64,000 bases of DNA from Uranotaenia lowii (lineage: Eukaryota; Arthropoda; Insecta; Diptera; Culicidae): assembly GCF_029784155.1 (NCBI RefSeq), contig NC_073693.1:141101988-141165987 (forward strand), written 5' to 3'. The notes under the pieces were generated by a model. That model made no database searches and was not told the DNA's origin. It was given only the letters and a program-made list of their open reading frames with translations. Position numbers and translations under genes: made by a program. Shown one piece after another: positions 23,865 through 36,740 of this stretch. The stretch's first letter is position 1. The number at the start of each line of letters is the position of its first letter.

Positions 23865-25332
23865 TCAGCTTGATTGTAGCTTCTTTTTCAATTCCTCGTT
23901 TTGCTCCACCAGCGAGATGGCCATCGTCTTATACTTATCGTACTTTGTACGTAAGGTTTCCAATTCTTCCTATAAATTATAAATTATAAATCGATCAAGT
24001 TTAGTTTTAAATTTTGTAGAATTGAAAGTACTGACCAATTTGAACGGTTCCGTCTGGACGTTTCGCTCCACTTTTAACACGACATTTTTACCATTGTGAG
24101 CTTTTTGCATCTGCAAAAACTTATCTTCACTTTCCTTCAATTGTCGACGCAGTGCGCTCACTTCCTGCTGGATGGACCGATTGGCATTGCTGCTTTCGTT
24201 TTCCTTCTCCGAAAGGCTCACAATTGTTTCATTACGCATCCGGCAAAGCCGTTTCATCTGTTGATACTTGTCGCTAAGCTTGCGCAGCTCTTCTTGCGTT
24301 TCTTCCAATTTTCTCGATAGGTTTGAAGAGGTTTCCATATCGCCGTTGCTGCTGCTGCTGCTATCTCTGCTACTTGTAAAGACGTTCGGTTCCGTGCCAA
24401 TTGCTTTATCGCTTCGTAACGATCGCAGCCGCTGCTGTCGAGCGCAGGTTTGGCAACGCTTGTCCGCTTGTTTGCGTTCCTGGTCCAGTGAGACCGAGAG
24501 AGTCTGAATGTCCTTCTGTAGTTGGAAAATTTCGTTTTCTCTCGTCTTCAAAAGGCCACGAAGCTCAACAACATCGTTCTTTAGCGGATTAACAGATGCC
24601 ATCATTTTCTGAGTATTGAGTTGACAGTCTTTGATCGTTAGCTGTTTCCTCAGTTCTCTGATTTGGGCGTCCATCTCTTGGCAACTACAATCGGCAGCTG
24701 AAAAATATAATTGATTAGATACAATATTTTTTTTAAACGAGATTCAATATCTTATTATCAACTTACAAGTTGGATCGGTCATAGTTGCCCCATCTCTCGT
24801 GTTAAAGAACACTCCTCGGCGATCGTCGTGAGAACTCTGCCTACGCGATTTACGATCCTTGTCGGCAATCCGCCTCAGATCGTCCATCTCCATCACCAGT
24901 TTCTGATGCTTCACGCGTAGTTCATCGTTCTGCTTCATCAACGTTCGCTGCTTGGTATTAGCTTCCTCGTACACGATTTGATACTTTTGAATTTTCTCGT
25001 GGAGCTCTTCAATCTGCGTCTCCTTCTCCTGGAAGCTGGATTCGTGCCTGATTGACAAAATACATTATTTTAAGAAGATTTTTGATGTTTAATGAAATTT
25101 ATTAAATTTACCTCATCGTGGCAACCTCATCTTTCAACTTGTGGAAGTCAACTTCCATTTGTTTCGCTTCATCCAGTTTATCTTGCAACTGTTTGGTCTT
25201 GAACAGGTGCGTCTTTTGAAGTTCATTCAACTGCTTGAGCAAATCTTCATTTTCTTTTCGCAATGCTTGGGCCACCTTACCATCCCCCAGCGAAGGTCTC
25301 CCATCCGGTTGCAAAGCAGCCGCATTAGCTTT
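23865..25332 (-). CDS. Large coiled-coil protein, C-terminal part (4 exons); CENP-E-like candidate
   Basis: Exons on the minus strand: 25332-25112 (starts in the gap), 25047-24767, 24697-24036, 23969-23865; phases 0-2-1-0 agree and the last exon ends LQSS-stop. The 422 residues seen are nearly all heptad-repeat coiled coil (LRKENEDLLKQLNELQKTHL; EELRKLSDKYQQMKRLCRMR), with a Ser-rich break (FTSSRDSSSSSNGDMETSS). The product is probably a filamentous scaffold or motor tail. The upstream part is almost certainly the coiled coil at 37695-50832, which joins in phase 0 if the block between the gaps is inverted. A kinesin-7/CENP-E tail is possible but no motor domain is visible, and other long coiled-coil proteins are not excluded. 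Confidence 0.8.
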
Positions 25333-25832
25333 NNNNNNNNNNNNNNNNNNNNNNNNNNNNNNNNNNNNNNNNNNNNNNNNNNNNNNNNNNNNNNNNNNNN
25401 NNNNNNNNNNNNNNNNNNNNNNNNNNNNNNNNNNNNNNNNNNNNNNNNNNNNNNNNNNNNNNNNNNNNNNNNNNNNNNNNNNNNNNNNNNNNNNNNNNNN
25501 NNNNNNNNNNNNNNNNNNNNNNNNNNNNNNNNNNNNNNNNNNNNNNNNNNNNNNNNNNNNNNNNNNNNNNNNNNNNNNNNNNNNNNNNNNNNNNNNNNNN
25601 NNNNNNNNNNNNNNNNNNNNNNNNNNNNNNNNNNNNNNNNNNNNNNNNNNNNNNNNNNNNNNNNNNNNNNNNNNNNNNNNNNNNNNNNNNNNNNNNNNNN
25701 NNNNNNNNNNNNNNNNNNNNNNNNNNNNNNNNNNNNNNNNNNNNNNNNNNNNNNNNNNNNNNNNNNNNNNNNNNNNNNNNNNNNNNNNNNNNNNNNNNNN
25801 NNNNNNNNNNNNNNNNNNNNNNNNNNNNNNNN
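25333..25832. other. Assembly gap, 500 N
   Basis: Exactly 500 N, a fixed scaffolding size rather than a measured length. It cuts a coiled-coil exon on its left side at a codon border. Confidence 0.99.
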
Positions 25833-27934
25833 ATGGCATATACGTCACTTCGGCAAATCACGGCAGTGTAGTTATAACTTGAAATAACTAATACTGTATT
25901 TTTCCTGAGCCGATGTCCGCGAGTTCGAGCCCAAGAGTGAACATAGAACAGTTGTTGTAGTTGCACCGATTAAGTTTTTCAATTACTGTCCGCCAACTTC
26001 TAAGGTGAAATATAGTCGCGAATGCCTTAAAGATGGTTAAACGACCATAATCGAAACAAAAAAATTAATACAAAAAGTAATAAAAATTGCGAAAAAAGCT
26101 GCTGTGCAATTTTTGAAAACTTATATTTTGGTTTATCTTAATAAATGCAAGTCTGGTTTAGTATTTAATGTTTTCTGATAATACAAACCTTCCTGTAAAC
26201 ATCTAGATCCACCTTGCCCGTGGGTTGATTCGCATCTCCTCTCGCGATTAAAATGTTCCCAAAAACTATCATAATGACCTGTTTATCTTTGCGACTCGTC
26301 TCAAAAAGGCCGAAACGACACAAATCTGATTCGGCTATAAATAATTCTCATCAACCGAAGAGAAGAACCGTTGATGGTGTTCCCTGGTTCGGTCATCTTT
26401 GGCGTGTGTTTTGTTATTTATTCTAGCTACTAGCAAACAAATCGGCAGCCAGATGTTTCCGGGAAAGACTGGCCCTGTCCTGCCTTCAGAGGATAAGTTT
26501 CAAAATTAAACTCTACATGCAGCTTCGAACTAAAAGAAAATCGCGCTGGGAAAATGGTAACCTAAGCCGCTTCTCACAATAGATAATAGAAATAGGTCTT
26601 ACGCACTAAAGAACTTTTTCGGGAAGTTTTAGATGCACCTTTCATCGCCGTTGCTTTTGCGCTGTTTCTGTGCCACCATTTACAGTTTCGCCGAAGCAGA
26701 CTTCTTTAAAATATTCTTTCATCAACCATGCACTCCGCCTCTTGCAATTCACGTGATCATCGTTCACAGTTACAACAACTGAGTTTTTTCGAATGTGTGA
26801 TCTGTGGAAGAAATTGCTATAATAAATCGAGGTACGATGGTAGACGCATACGATTTTCATATTTTATGTTTTAATCAAATTGATTCGAAAATCGACGTCA
26901 TTTTTTTTATTTTTCTTAGATGATTATGAATACATTATCTTCACTTTTTGTTATTTTGTTAATTTCATACTTATGTAGTAATTTCTGCCCATTAGAATTG
27001 ATCATTCGTTACAAAAATTTCACAAAACTGAACCATAATCCGAATACAATCAAGGATTCTGAAGTATCTTAAAAGATATCTCTCACAAATTTTCAAATTT
27101 TTTCACAAGTGGTCAAACGTTCAGTTTTTTTTTTTTGATTTCATACATGCCCTTAGAATAAGTTAAAATTTGAACCATTCAAATGCTCAGACTTCGAGAC
27201 AAGGTATGTTCGATTATTTTATCTATCCCTTTCAATAGTAAGAATAAAGCTAAGAACACGCTATCTTGCTTTGCTGAGTAAAACATCTAAGCGGTAACTT
27301 AAATTGAAATATTCAACTTGTAACAGCAGAGAAATGCCGTGGTGTTTTTCGAGAGAGAAAAACAAACAAAATTTATCCGCAAAGACGCATTTGAACTTGC
27401 TTTGCTATAAGGATTGATGCAGCGGTATCGCGAATCTGTCATTGCAGTTGAGATAAGTTTCGTGGCAGTGATTCTCATTTTATTTGCGATGAATAAGGCA
27501 TTGATGCCTAAAAATTCTATTTTTTCAGTGCACATCAAAAAACTTTCTCTTTTTGAAAATGTTTAAAACTTTTTTTCAAATTTCATACCTATACCCACCT
27601 ATATTATTTTATTTAAAACAACGATTCGAAATCAACTTAGGGTCCGTTCACAAAGCTTGTGGAGTTGACGCAAAAATTAATTTATTAGGAGGTCCATATT
27701 TGTCCATTTACTCCGTACTTTTTGTTGCTGGAGGAGCACCCAACTTCGATTTTCACGTGCTTTTTTCTCTCAAACGCTCTCGAACTTTGTGCTTGTGCGT
27801 TTTTTTTTTTGTAAATTGAAATGGGTTCTACAGTTTTTCGAAAACTAATGTAAATTTTAAATTATATATGTCAATGCATTCCCTAAAATCAGTAATTTAC
27901 GGCAATAGAAATTTAGTTGAGGTTTTCTTAATAC
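25833..27934. other. Gene-free stretch right of gap 1
   Basis: AT-rich DNA without a supported gene or a recognisable LYAR N-terminal zinc finger on either strand. Probably intronic for the coiled-coil gene. Confidence 0.4.
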
Positions 27935-28440
27935 ACTTACCGCGTAAAAAAACCGTGTTAACACTTCAAGGACCACAAAGAAATTTTAGTCGGGAAACAC
28001 CAAAATTAGGCGTTCTACATATATCTCAGAATCCATTGAACCAAATTCTATAATATTTATATCTTTTAGTTACCCAAAGTGTTGTGTTTAATTCTGCAGA
28101 GCAGTGAAAAAACGAGAAATCTCGAATATGGTCTGCAATGAGTTAATTAACGAAAACCGAGTAAAAACGGGCTTATTAGAAATCGTGTAAAAAACTTTTA
28201 AAGTTAGGACTGCGACCTGCTCGGAAACTTGAGACAATCAAACAAGATACGAATGCTGAGACATGAATTCTCTAACCAGAGTCCTGAAATCTGCGACCTG
28301 ACACCTAGGAAACGAGATCTGAGGTATGAGTCCTGTGATCTGACAATTGAGCCCTTATATACTATATACCTTAGACCTGAGATCTCAGATCTAAGATCTG
28401 TTACATAAAAACTTAAATCTGAGTCTTGAGCCATTTCCCA
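27935..28440. mobile_element. Decayed copy of the minisatellite-bearing element
   Basis: CCGCGTAAAAAAACCGTGTT at 27940 matches the terminal units of the element at 17951-19071. Further right (28200-28440) lies a degraded series of GAGTCCTGA, GATCTGAG and GACCTGAG units, the complement of the GTCTCAK minisatellite. This copy is older and shows that the minisatellite travels with the element. Confidence 0.6.
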
Positions 28441-28560
28441 TTAGACTGAGTCGATTTGGGGTCATTTTTGAATTTCTCAAACCCCGGGGTCTAAAAAGCT
28501 TCGTGTTGGTCCAAAACTTATTCACGATTTTTTTGCAGAATTTTTATTTACACCACATTT
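28437..28560. repeat. Partial copy of the 2-kb fold-back element
   Basis: CCATTAGACTGAGTCGATTT, GGTCATTTTTGAATTTCTCA and AAAAAGCTTCG follow in the order seen at 935-1005 in the fold-back element. Confidence 0.8.
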
Positions 28561-29761
28561 GTACAAATGCGATGATATTCGATGAAATTCTGTCGCTGCG
28601 AATACGATTTGCATCGTGTATGGCACTGCTTGAATGAGTGCGCAGTCAGTTTGAGTAAATAAAATTGGTCGGGAACGAAATTTTTTGTGCAAACATCCCT
28701 TTGTGGCATGGTGTATAGTGCTGAAATCAGAATGAAATTTCAAATCTACAATCCTAGATTAAGATTGAAATGCAAATTTTCAAACAAATATACAGCTTCA
28801 AAATCAGAGTCTGTTGTGAAATTTCTGTGGAAATTTTAAGTTTTGAAAAACAAATGAACTTATGCAACTAAAATTAACCTAGAATAGATATCAAAAATAA
28901 AAATCCTATTTTCAAATTACATAGGTGAACAGCACTTCAGATTCTTATATTCGTAATGCTGGTTTTGGAAATTTTTGGTCTTGAATTCGAAATTTCTCAA
29001 TCATTTCTATATTAATTGATATGTCGTTTGGAAGCTCTAAACCTTATCAGTTCTGAGTAAATTTGACATTGATAATTGATGAGCTTATAAACCTTTAGCC
29101 AAAAGGGTAAAAGGGCAAGAATGTTCGATTTTGAGTTTATAACGCCAATTGATTCTTCATATTTAAAATTATATTTTGTGATTTTTTCGGCGACTTTTAT
29201 GAAAATCGATAACGATTTCTATCAACTTTTGTTGCCCTCTAGAATATATATGTTTTCTCGATGTAGACCTCATAAAACGTAACAATTTTTTAGCGTTAAA
29301 CTTTTTTTTAATGTCTTCGAAATTTCCGTGTTTTACAGAATCGGTAAAAACGAAATGAAAACAGATATTACTCTGAAGTCAATACAACTCACTATTTTCG
29401 ATAAAATTGATATGACAAAAAATCTAAAATTTTGAGATCCCATTAATGTTTTTCAGTTTTCCTAAAAAAATGTGTAGATACACATTTTTTAAATAAATGT
29501 AGTCCTTTTTTCAAAGGTCAGCAGAATCTCAATCAACTCTTGAGCTGATAAAAAAGGCTAATTGCTTGGAATCAGCGCCTCAAATAGAAATCAGCTCTTA
29601 AATTCTTGACACTTCAGAAAGAGTAAATTTTGTAAACCTTTGTAGCAATTGAAATTAGAATAAAATATTGAAATTTCACCTTAAAAATTTGTAAAAAGAC
29701 TTCAATGGTATAGACAAATTTCGAAGTATTTATCTGGGTATTTTGAAACCGGAAAATAGAT
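28561..29761. other. Gene-free AT-rich stretch
   Basis: No gene or clear repeat. It may be the interior of the older CAGGGTGGCCAGC-ended element whose right end is at 29829. Confidence 0.3.
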
Positions 29762-29829
29762 TAAAATCTTCACCAGGAAAACTGGGAAAAAACCGGGAAT
29801 TTGATTATGGACATCCGCTGGCCACCCTG
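29762..29829. repeat. Right end of a CAGGGTGGCCAGC-type element
   Basis: AAACCGGGAATTTGATTATG followed by GCTGGCCACCCTG repeats the right end found at 33720-33791. Its left end was not found. Confidence 0.65.
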
Positions 29830-31128
29830 CCAGGGTGGCCAGCGAACCGGGAAAACCACGAAAAAACCGGGGATTTAAAATGGGACCGGGAAAACCGGTA
29901 AAAAAACCTGGAATTTCAAATCATAACCGGGAAAATTATTTTTGGATTATTTTTTCCTATATATAAAACTATCAAAACCAATAATTCCATCATTTCATCA
30001 TGACGAAACTTTTTCTCTGAAGCTGTACTATTCATAGTCCTTTATTTAAGGATTGTGAAGCACGAGCGGGAAAATGTCGGGATAAATGAGTAAAATGCCT
30101 GGAAAAGTCGGGAATTTCATTGAAAAATATAAATTTTTGAGCTCAGTGCCTACATCTTTCGAGCAAAGAATCGTCGTAGAAAAATTTCTCGATCATAAAC
30201 TATTCCTTAGCCAACGCATATTGTGCATTGCAGTGAATGCTGCTACTTTTTAGTTCTGAGTGATGTGGATTCATACGTTGAAATCAGACAGTTTTCGATT
30301 GAATTCACATCTCGAAAACTAAGATTTACTTAAGTTTAACATTTATCTTAGAACTGAAATTATTATACATTAATTAAGAATTGATGATGGTCGAATCTGC
30401 ATCAGGAGCTCATTTTTTTTCAGAGAAACACGTTATGCTGAAACGAAACTTGAAAAAAATAGCAAAAATCTATAAAACAAATTTAAACTGGTAAAGTTAT
30501 TAGGAAGAGTCTGACGAAAATAACGAATTAATTTTGTAAAAAAATCAATGTTAATAAAACTTTAAAAGAGAGATATGAATTCAGTTATTCATCTTAACTC
30601 GGTCAATTAGTTTTCTGAATAGCTATTTTTACAGAGATTTTATGATCAAATGCTGTTTTAAATAAATTGAACTTAAACGTAAGTTAAAAATTAAACATAA
30701 AATTTCTCACAAACGACATAACCTCAAAGTACTTATCTTATTTGGTTTCGAAAATATTTTTTTTTCTAAATTAATTTTCTATTTCAACTTTTGAGAATTG
30801 TAAATTTTACTATGCTGAAAAAAATCAGGAAACGAAAAATAAAATAAAATACCATCATTTTATTTGGTTAATTAGTAAACGCACAGAATGCAGAAGGTGT
30901 AAAAAACTACCAAATTTGTGTGTGATTCCTGTATACATTTTTCAATTAAACCAGTAGGATTTCAAAATGAAAAATCGAATAAAAACATGCACTTTTGGGA
31001 TAGGACTGAAAATTCAGACTAAGAATTTAGATGAATTTATCAAGTTTAGGTAAATAGTTCAGGCACCTAGAACTCAGCGCATTCTAAAATAAAATTTAAA
31101 GGTATACAATAAAAAAAATAATTCAATA

Positions 31129-32714
31129 CAGTGAGCGAAATAAGAATAGCACCACTATGTGTTTTGCTCGTTAAAATATGATTGATTAAAAATTACGAAA
31201 ATTTTCTTCCACAGATTGTTCTGAAATCCTTAACGGATAAATCAAGCATAAGTTTACTTTTTTTGGACGTAGCCATTGGCGTTGAGGACCAATAATGTGA
31301 AAAAGGGGTGCGAAATAAGAATAGAACCACTTGAGTTTTACTAACAAAAACAAGATTATTTTCAAAAATTTACTGAGTAAAAGTGAATGATAATGCTTCT
31401 ACGAGTTATTTGAATAGATAACTGCATTTCAGGAGTTTTCCAGAATTCCAAAGGTTTTCGAAGGTTTTAAAATCGGGTTTTTAAGAGATGCTCCTCTAGC
31501 GTTAAGGAATTAGATATGCGAGCTATAAAACTTTATCAAACTGCTAACATTCATAAGTATGATGCAAAATGATGAAACATAGATTTGGGGCTGAGTTTGA
31601 ATCCAAAAAGCAGGATGAAATCAAAAAATACTAATGTTTTTTAATAATCAAACACTATTTCTCTAGTTTTAAGTCATAGATGGCAGCACTATCTTGCCAT
31701 TAAACCAAATTCATGCCCATTTTCGAATATCTGGGATTAACTAGAGAGTGCTGGACGATTTTGGTCAAGAAATAAATACATGTACCGTGTGAACGCTTTG
31801 GAAATTCTAAGATCACTAAATCCAAAAAAAATAGAATTGCATCAAGGGCACTAAAAGTGAATTTTTTGGACCAATTATTAGAATAAAGTTATACTTTGGG
31901 ATACAGCTTGATGGACCAGACGGCTAGCAGTATTATTGGTATGATTTGCAATTGAATTGGAAGTTGAGATGAGCAGGAATTTTGGCGGTTGTACATTTTA
32001 GTGCTGGTGATTTTTTTGCAAATCCGGAAAAGCTTTCTGTAGCGTGAACTTCTACAAAACTGTAATGGGAAAATACCTCAAAATGATGAATATGGGCCTA
32101 AATAAACCTGGAAAATCAATATTGAGACAAAATTTTTATTAACTGCAAGATAGTGATGCCATCTACGACTTGAAACAGGAAAAAAGTGTGGTTTACTGAA
32201 TAAAATCAAAGTTTTTGATTTCCAACCAATTTTGTCTGACTAAAAATTAATCCCGAATGTTTGTTTCATCATTTCACGTCATTCTAATGAAAAAGTTAGT
32301 AATTTGATAAAGAATAACAGCTCAAATATTTAATTCCTTAACGCTAGAGGAGCATCTCTTAAAACCCCCATTTAAAAACCTTTGAAATCCTTTGGAATTC
32401 TGGAAAACTCCTAAAATGCAGTTATCTATTCAAATAACTCGTAGAAGCATTATTATTCACTTTTACTCAGTAAATTTTTGAAAATAATCTTGTTTTTGTT
32501 AGTAAAACTCAAGTGGTTCTATTCTTATTTCGCACCCCTTTTTCACATTATTGGTCCTCAACGCCAATTGCTACGTCCAAAAAAAGTAAACTTATGCTTG
32601 ATTTATCCGTTAAGGATTTCAGAACAATCTGTGGAAGAAAATTTTCGTAATTTTCAATCAATCATATTTTAACGAGCAAAACACATAGTGGTGCTATTTT
32701 TATTTCGCTCACTG
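31129..32714. mobile_element. Tc1-like element with very long inverted arms, 1586 bp
   Basis: Ends CAGTGAGCGAAATAAGAATA (31129) and the complement ending TTTCGCTCACTG (32714), with TA on both outer sides (31127-31128, 32715-32716). The inverted arms are near perfect for about 390 bp (for example AGAGATGCTCCTCTAGCGTT at about 31484 against AACGCTAGAGGAGCATCTCT at about 32340) and continue, more diverged, to about 580 bp. A second internal copy of the AATAAGAATAG motif is in each arm. A dead transposase remnant lies in the centre. Confidence 0.92.
31908..32075 (+). pseudogene. Tc1 transposase remnant
   Basis: In one frame the plus strand reads LDGPDG-stop-QYYWYDLQLNWKLR, which matches the Tc1 consensus segment with DGPDG and a YYWHDL-type motif around the second catalytic Asp. 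Stops interrupt it several times. It is too short to place the DDE triad. Confidence 0.6.
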
Positions 32715-34013
32715 TATGAGACTCGAAGATTGCTTAGCATGAATAAGGTTAATCGGAATCTATTTTAAGAACTTTAAAAGAAAAATATCAGAGTATCAAT
32801 CAGTAGTCAAGCTATAAAATAAATTTTTGTTATCTTTTTCCGAAAATAAAATATGCGTCAGAAATTGAAATTGAAATTTTAATAATAATGAAAATATGTT
32901 ATTCAAAACGAAACTTATTGATTATGTTTCAAATTTCAGAATTCAGAAGCAAGATTTCTACAGTAAAATTCAGTATTTCAACTTGAAATTTTAAAAAGTA
33001 TTATATACATGGCATCATATAAAAACTATAAGGCCAGAACAAATTTCAAATCCTTCTTTTGTCACTCGGAGTTGGAGCATCGCGAGGGGGGGGGGGGGGG
33101 GGGGAGACAATAAAAAATAATGCGAAAAACAAATAAATTGGAATAAATTGCACGAAAGCTTGAATGCAACCAAATTGCATACTATATTATTGCATAAAAC
33201 CTATAAATCAAATTTTTTTTTATCGAAAAATTAAATAAAATCAAGAATACAAAATGTGAATTAACTTCCATCTTCCAAAATTTGGTCCTTGGTCATGTAA
33301 TCTTTCGGATATTCGAATTTTTATTTGAAATTTACTTAAAATACTTCAAACTTTATTTATTCCCTCTCCGGGATTTTGGAAATTTCGAAGGGGGGGAGAC
33401 AAAAGAAGAAATTGATATTTGTTCCAGCCTAATTTATCTCATCTAAATAATAAAAATAAAGCATTTTCCTTTATAATAGACGAAGATGGTGTGAAAAACT
33501 GAAGAGAAGGTAACAATTTTAGGTTAAGGATAAGACAACTTAAATTATTTTCTTACCGTATTATCATCACCATATTCTGAATAACCTTTGAGTTTCAAGA
33601 TCAAACTAAAAAAAATTAAGTCCTTTCATACTTTTACGTCCAACTTGCATAAAAATATCTTCATTTTCGGTCAAAAAACCTGATAAACATACTTGTTTGC
33701 GCATTTTGAAACAGGGAAAACTATAAAATCTCAATCGGGAAAACCAGGAAAAAACCGGGAATTTGAAAATGGAAACTTGCTGGCCACCCTGGAATGAAGC
33801 TATCACCGAAATAACGTGCCTGGATTCTAAACGATCATAGCTTTAGTAATAAATAAAATTTCACCTTGTTCATGAATTGCCTTCAAAACTGGAGTTCAAG
33901 GAAAAGGGGTTTCTTCAGAATTAAGTAAACACGTCCTTGCTGGTTGCTGGTCAAAATCCAAAAGACTGTATTAAACCTTCAAATTACATTTCTAGGTTCC
34001 TTTGATCACAAAG

Positions 34014-34274
34014 CTTTAATTTATCGGCCTTATCGGTGAAAAGTGATGTCCTTTTTAGTAGGGACATCTACTAACAAGATTATACAATTTTAAAGATGGA
34101 TAAAAGGTTAGATGAAATGAAAGATGGTGAAAATGAGCGGGTAGAATTTATTTAAAAACATTATCATCACATTCCGCACCGGCCAACTACTATCCGTCTG
34201 TAAAATTTCATAATATCTAGATGTGCCTACAAGAAAGGACATCACTTTTCACCGATAAGGCCGATAAATTAAAG
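34014..34274. mobile_element. MITE with perfect 41-bp inverted repeats, 261 bp
   Basis: CTTTAATTTATCGGCCTTAT (34014) through CCTTT (34054) is the exact complement of AAAGG (34234) through AAATTAAAG (34274). The loop is about 180 bp, AT-rich and non-coding. Its right end touches the 3' end of the LINE at 34275. Confidence 0.9.
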
Positions 34275-36740
34275 TAACAAACACAAACGGCACATAGAGC
34301 CGTGGTAAAAGCCTCCACTGTTGACGATCCGGAGCCAGCGTTTTCCCTTGGTCCCAGTCAAGGTTTTCGTCGAAAGTTCGTATTTCGGCGGCCAGACTAC
34401 GTCGCCACGAGTTTCTGGGTCTGCCTTTTCTTCGATGTCCCTCTGGATTCCATTCAAGCGCCTCTCTGCAAATCTCGTTCTCATATTTTCGTAGCGTGTG
34501 CCCAATCCATCTCGCTCGACTGAAGTTCCCGAATCTCGATCTCTAGAGCCTGGCGATGTAGTTCCTCATTTGAGGTCCAGTTGACAGGCCACCAAGCGCG
34601 GATGGTATTTCGCATACTACTTGCAGTTTTCGCGTCGTTACCGCATATGTGTACCAAGTTTCGAACCCGTACAGCAATAAAGATTTAACGTTTGAGTTAA
34701 AGATTCTAATTTTTGTTCGTAAAGATATGTGACGTGAGCGCCAGATGTTCCGGAGACTCGCAAATGCAAATCGGGCTTTTTTGATCCGGTCTTTCTTGGT
34801 ACCACCATCAGACGTTATCTGGCTACCAAGATACTGGAAGCACTCCACTTTCTCAACCTGTTGCCTTGTAGCTTTCGGTGAGGTCGTCGAGTTTGCTCTG
34901 CATATCTGGTTGTGTTTGGGCGATCAAAACAATATCGTCTGCCAGGTCAAGGTCGTTCAGTTGCTCCATTGTAGAAGGATTCCACGGCAATCCTCGGTTC
35001 GGTGCACAGTCGATCGATCCAGTCAGAATCTCATACATTACGATGAGAAAGAGTAGTGGTAATAAGATACATCCCTGTCTCACTCCAGCAGATACCGGGA
35101 TTGGACCTTGCACGAGAATGCCTCGTAGTGTGCTTCGATGAGATGGACTAGTTTCTCTGGGACCCCTCGTCGCCTTAGAGCCGCCCAGATGTTTTCATGG
35201 TTAAGTCGGTCGAATGCTTTTTCGAAATCAACGAACACCAGCAGAAGAGAGTCCTGGAATTCGTTGATTTGTTCCAGTATGATTCGTAGCGTTGTGATGT
35301 GGTCCACACATGATCGTCCGGATCGGAATCCAGCTTATTGCCGTCGGAGTATAGCGTCGATTGTCTCTTGGATCATGTTCAGGATTACTTTGCAGAGTAC
35401 TTTGAGGGTTGTACAGACCAACGATATGCCTCGCCAGTTACCGCACTCGGTCAGGTCTCCTTTCTTCGGAACCTTTACGAGGATACCCTGCATCCAGTCG
35501 GCCGGGAATGTTGCAGTATCCCTGATGTCAGCGAAAAGACGGTGCAACATTTGTGCTGACAGGGCAGGGTCGGCTTTCAGCATTTCAGCAGGGATGCAAT
35601 CGATCCCAGGTGCTTTGTTGGATTTCATGTTTTTGATTGCCGCTTCTATTTCAGTTTACGCCATTTATGCGACCTACTGTTGGCCCTTCGAGCTGCGGGT
35701 TCTATTGGCCATCGCTATTCGTAACTCGAAAGAGTTGTTCGAAGTGCTCAGTCCATTGTTTGAGCCGATCGGTCAATAACTGACCTGCTCGGTTTTTCAG
35801 CGGCATTCTTGCATTAGTCCTTGCACCACTGACGCGGCGAGAAATATCATAAAGTAATCGGATATCTCCATTGGCGGCGGCTTTTTCTCCCTCTTCGGCT
35901 AGGGAGCTCGTCCAGGCTCTCTTGTCTCGTCTACAAGCTCGTTCAACTACCTTTTCCAGCTCCGCATATCGTAAGCGGACGGCTGCTTTGGCTGACCCGG
36001 TAGATGCCTGCTCAATTCCGACTTTCGCCTTTCTCCGATCATCGACCATCCTCCAAGTTTCATCCGACATCCATTCACTTCTTTTTCCACAAACTTTACA
36101 CCGAGAGACCATGGCTTGTCGTGATAAAGGCATTCCTGATTCCACACCACTTTCTTCGACTGTTCCGTCTGTCGGCAATTCCGAGGCTCGGGTTTCTTGC
36201 TGTTCAACGTACGCCCTTTTCATGTTTGGGTTCTCCAACCGGCAGGTTATCGACACTCGACTTTCTCCTCGCGCCGTTGGACACGCGCAACTCCCAGTCG
36301 TATCTCGCCAAGGACGAGGTGATGGTCAGATGCAATGTCTGCGCTTCGTTTGTTGCGGACGTCAAGAAGGCTCCTTCTCCATTTTCGGCTGATGCAGATT
36401 TGATTCTCTGTTCGGCCATCTCGGGATACCCAAGTGACCCTATGTACTGGTAGATTGAGGAACAGCGTTCCACCGATCACCATGTTGTTGTTTCCATAAA
36501 ATTCTACAAACATCTCTCCGTTCTCGTTCATCTGTCTTAGATCACGGCGCCCCATGATGCGCTTCAAAGTCCTGATTATCGGAACCAATCTTTGCATTGA
36601 AGTCGCCTAAGTCCTTCACTGCTGCTGCTGTCGCCAGGTAATTGCTTTCACCATCCTCGGTCAAACGTTGAAGTAATCTTGCTTGAGCTTGAGGTGATAC
36701 AGGCGATAACTGTCCTGAATGCAGGACGTTTGATCGAGTA
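34275..36740 (-). pseudogene. RTE-like LINE with endonuclease tail and reverse transcriptase, frame-broken
   Basis: Minus strand, 5' to 3': the end of an endonuclease (DFNAKIGSDN near 36610, SADIASDHHLVL at about 36280), a linker, RT (MKSNKAPGIDCIPAEMLKAD at 35628; VFVDFEKAFDRLNH; PVSAGVRQGCIL; LADDIVLIAQTQPDMQ; VECFQYLGSQIT) and the C-terminal region ending near 34275. Several frameshifts and stops separate these. It is the same family as the LINE at 14845-17370 and is the more complete of the two. Confidence 0.88.

Larger units (their letters stand above)
29831..33791. mobile_element. DNA transposon with CAGGGTGGCCAGC inverted ends, 3.96 kb
   Basis: Starts CAGGGTGGCCAGCGAACCGG (29831) and ends with the complement GCTGGCCACCCTG (33791). 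Both ends have internal ACCGGGAAAAACC-like units. There is no transposase ORF. It contains the Tc1-like element at 31129-32714, a poly-G tract at about 33087-33104 and much AT-rich DNA. The 5'-CAG end is reminiscent of hAT termini, but no 8-bp duplication could be shown because the left end abuts another copy. Confidence 0.6.

Noticed and set aside
25108..25966. ORFs across the first N gap in both strands
   Set aside because: Made mostly of N codons; only the minus-strand coiled-coil exon to 25332 is real.
25833..28000. Search for the missing LYAR zinc finger or a kinesin motor domain
   Set aside because: Neither TCxxCG-type zinc-finger codons nor kinesin motor motifs could be seen on either strand.
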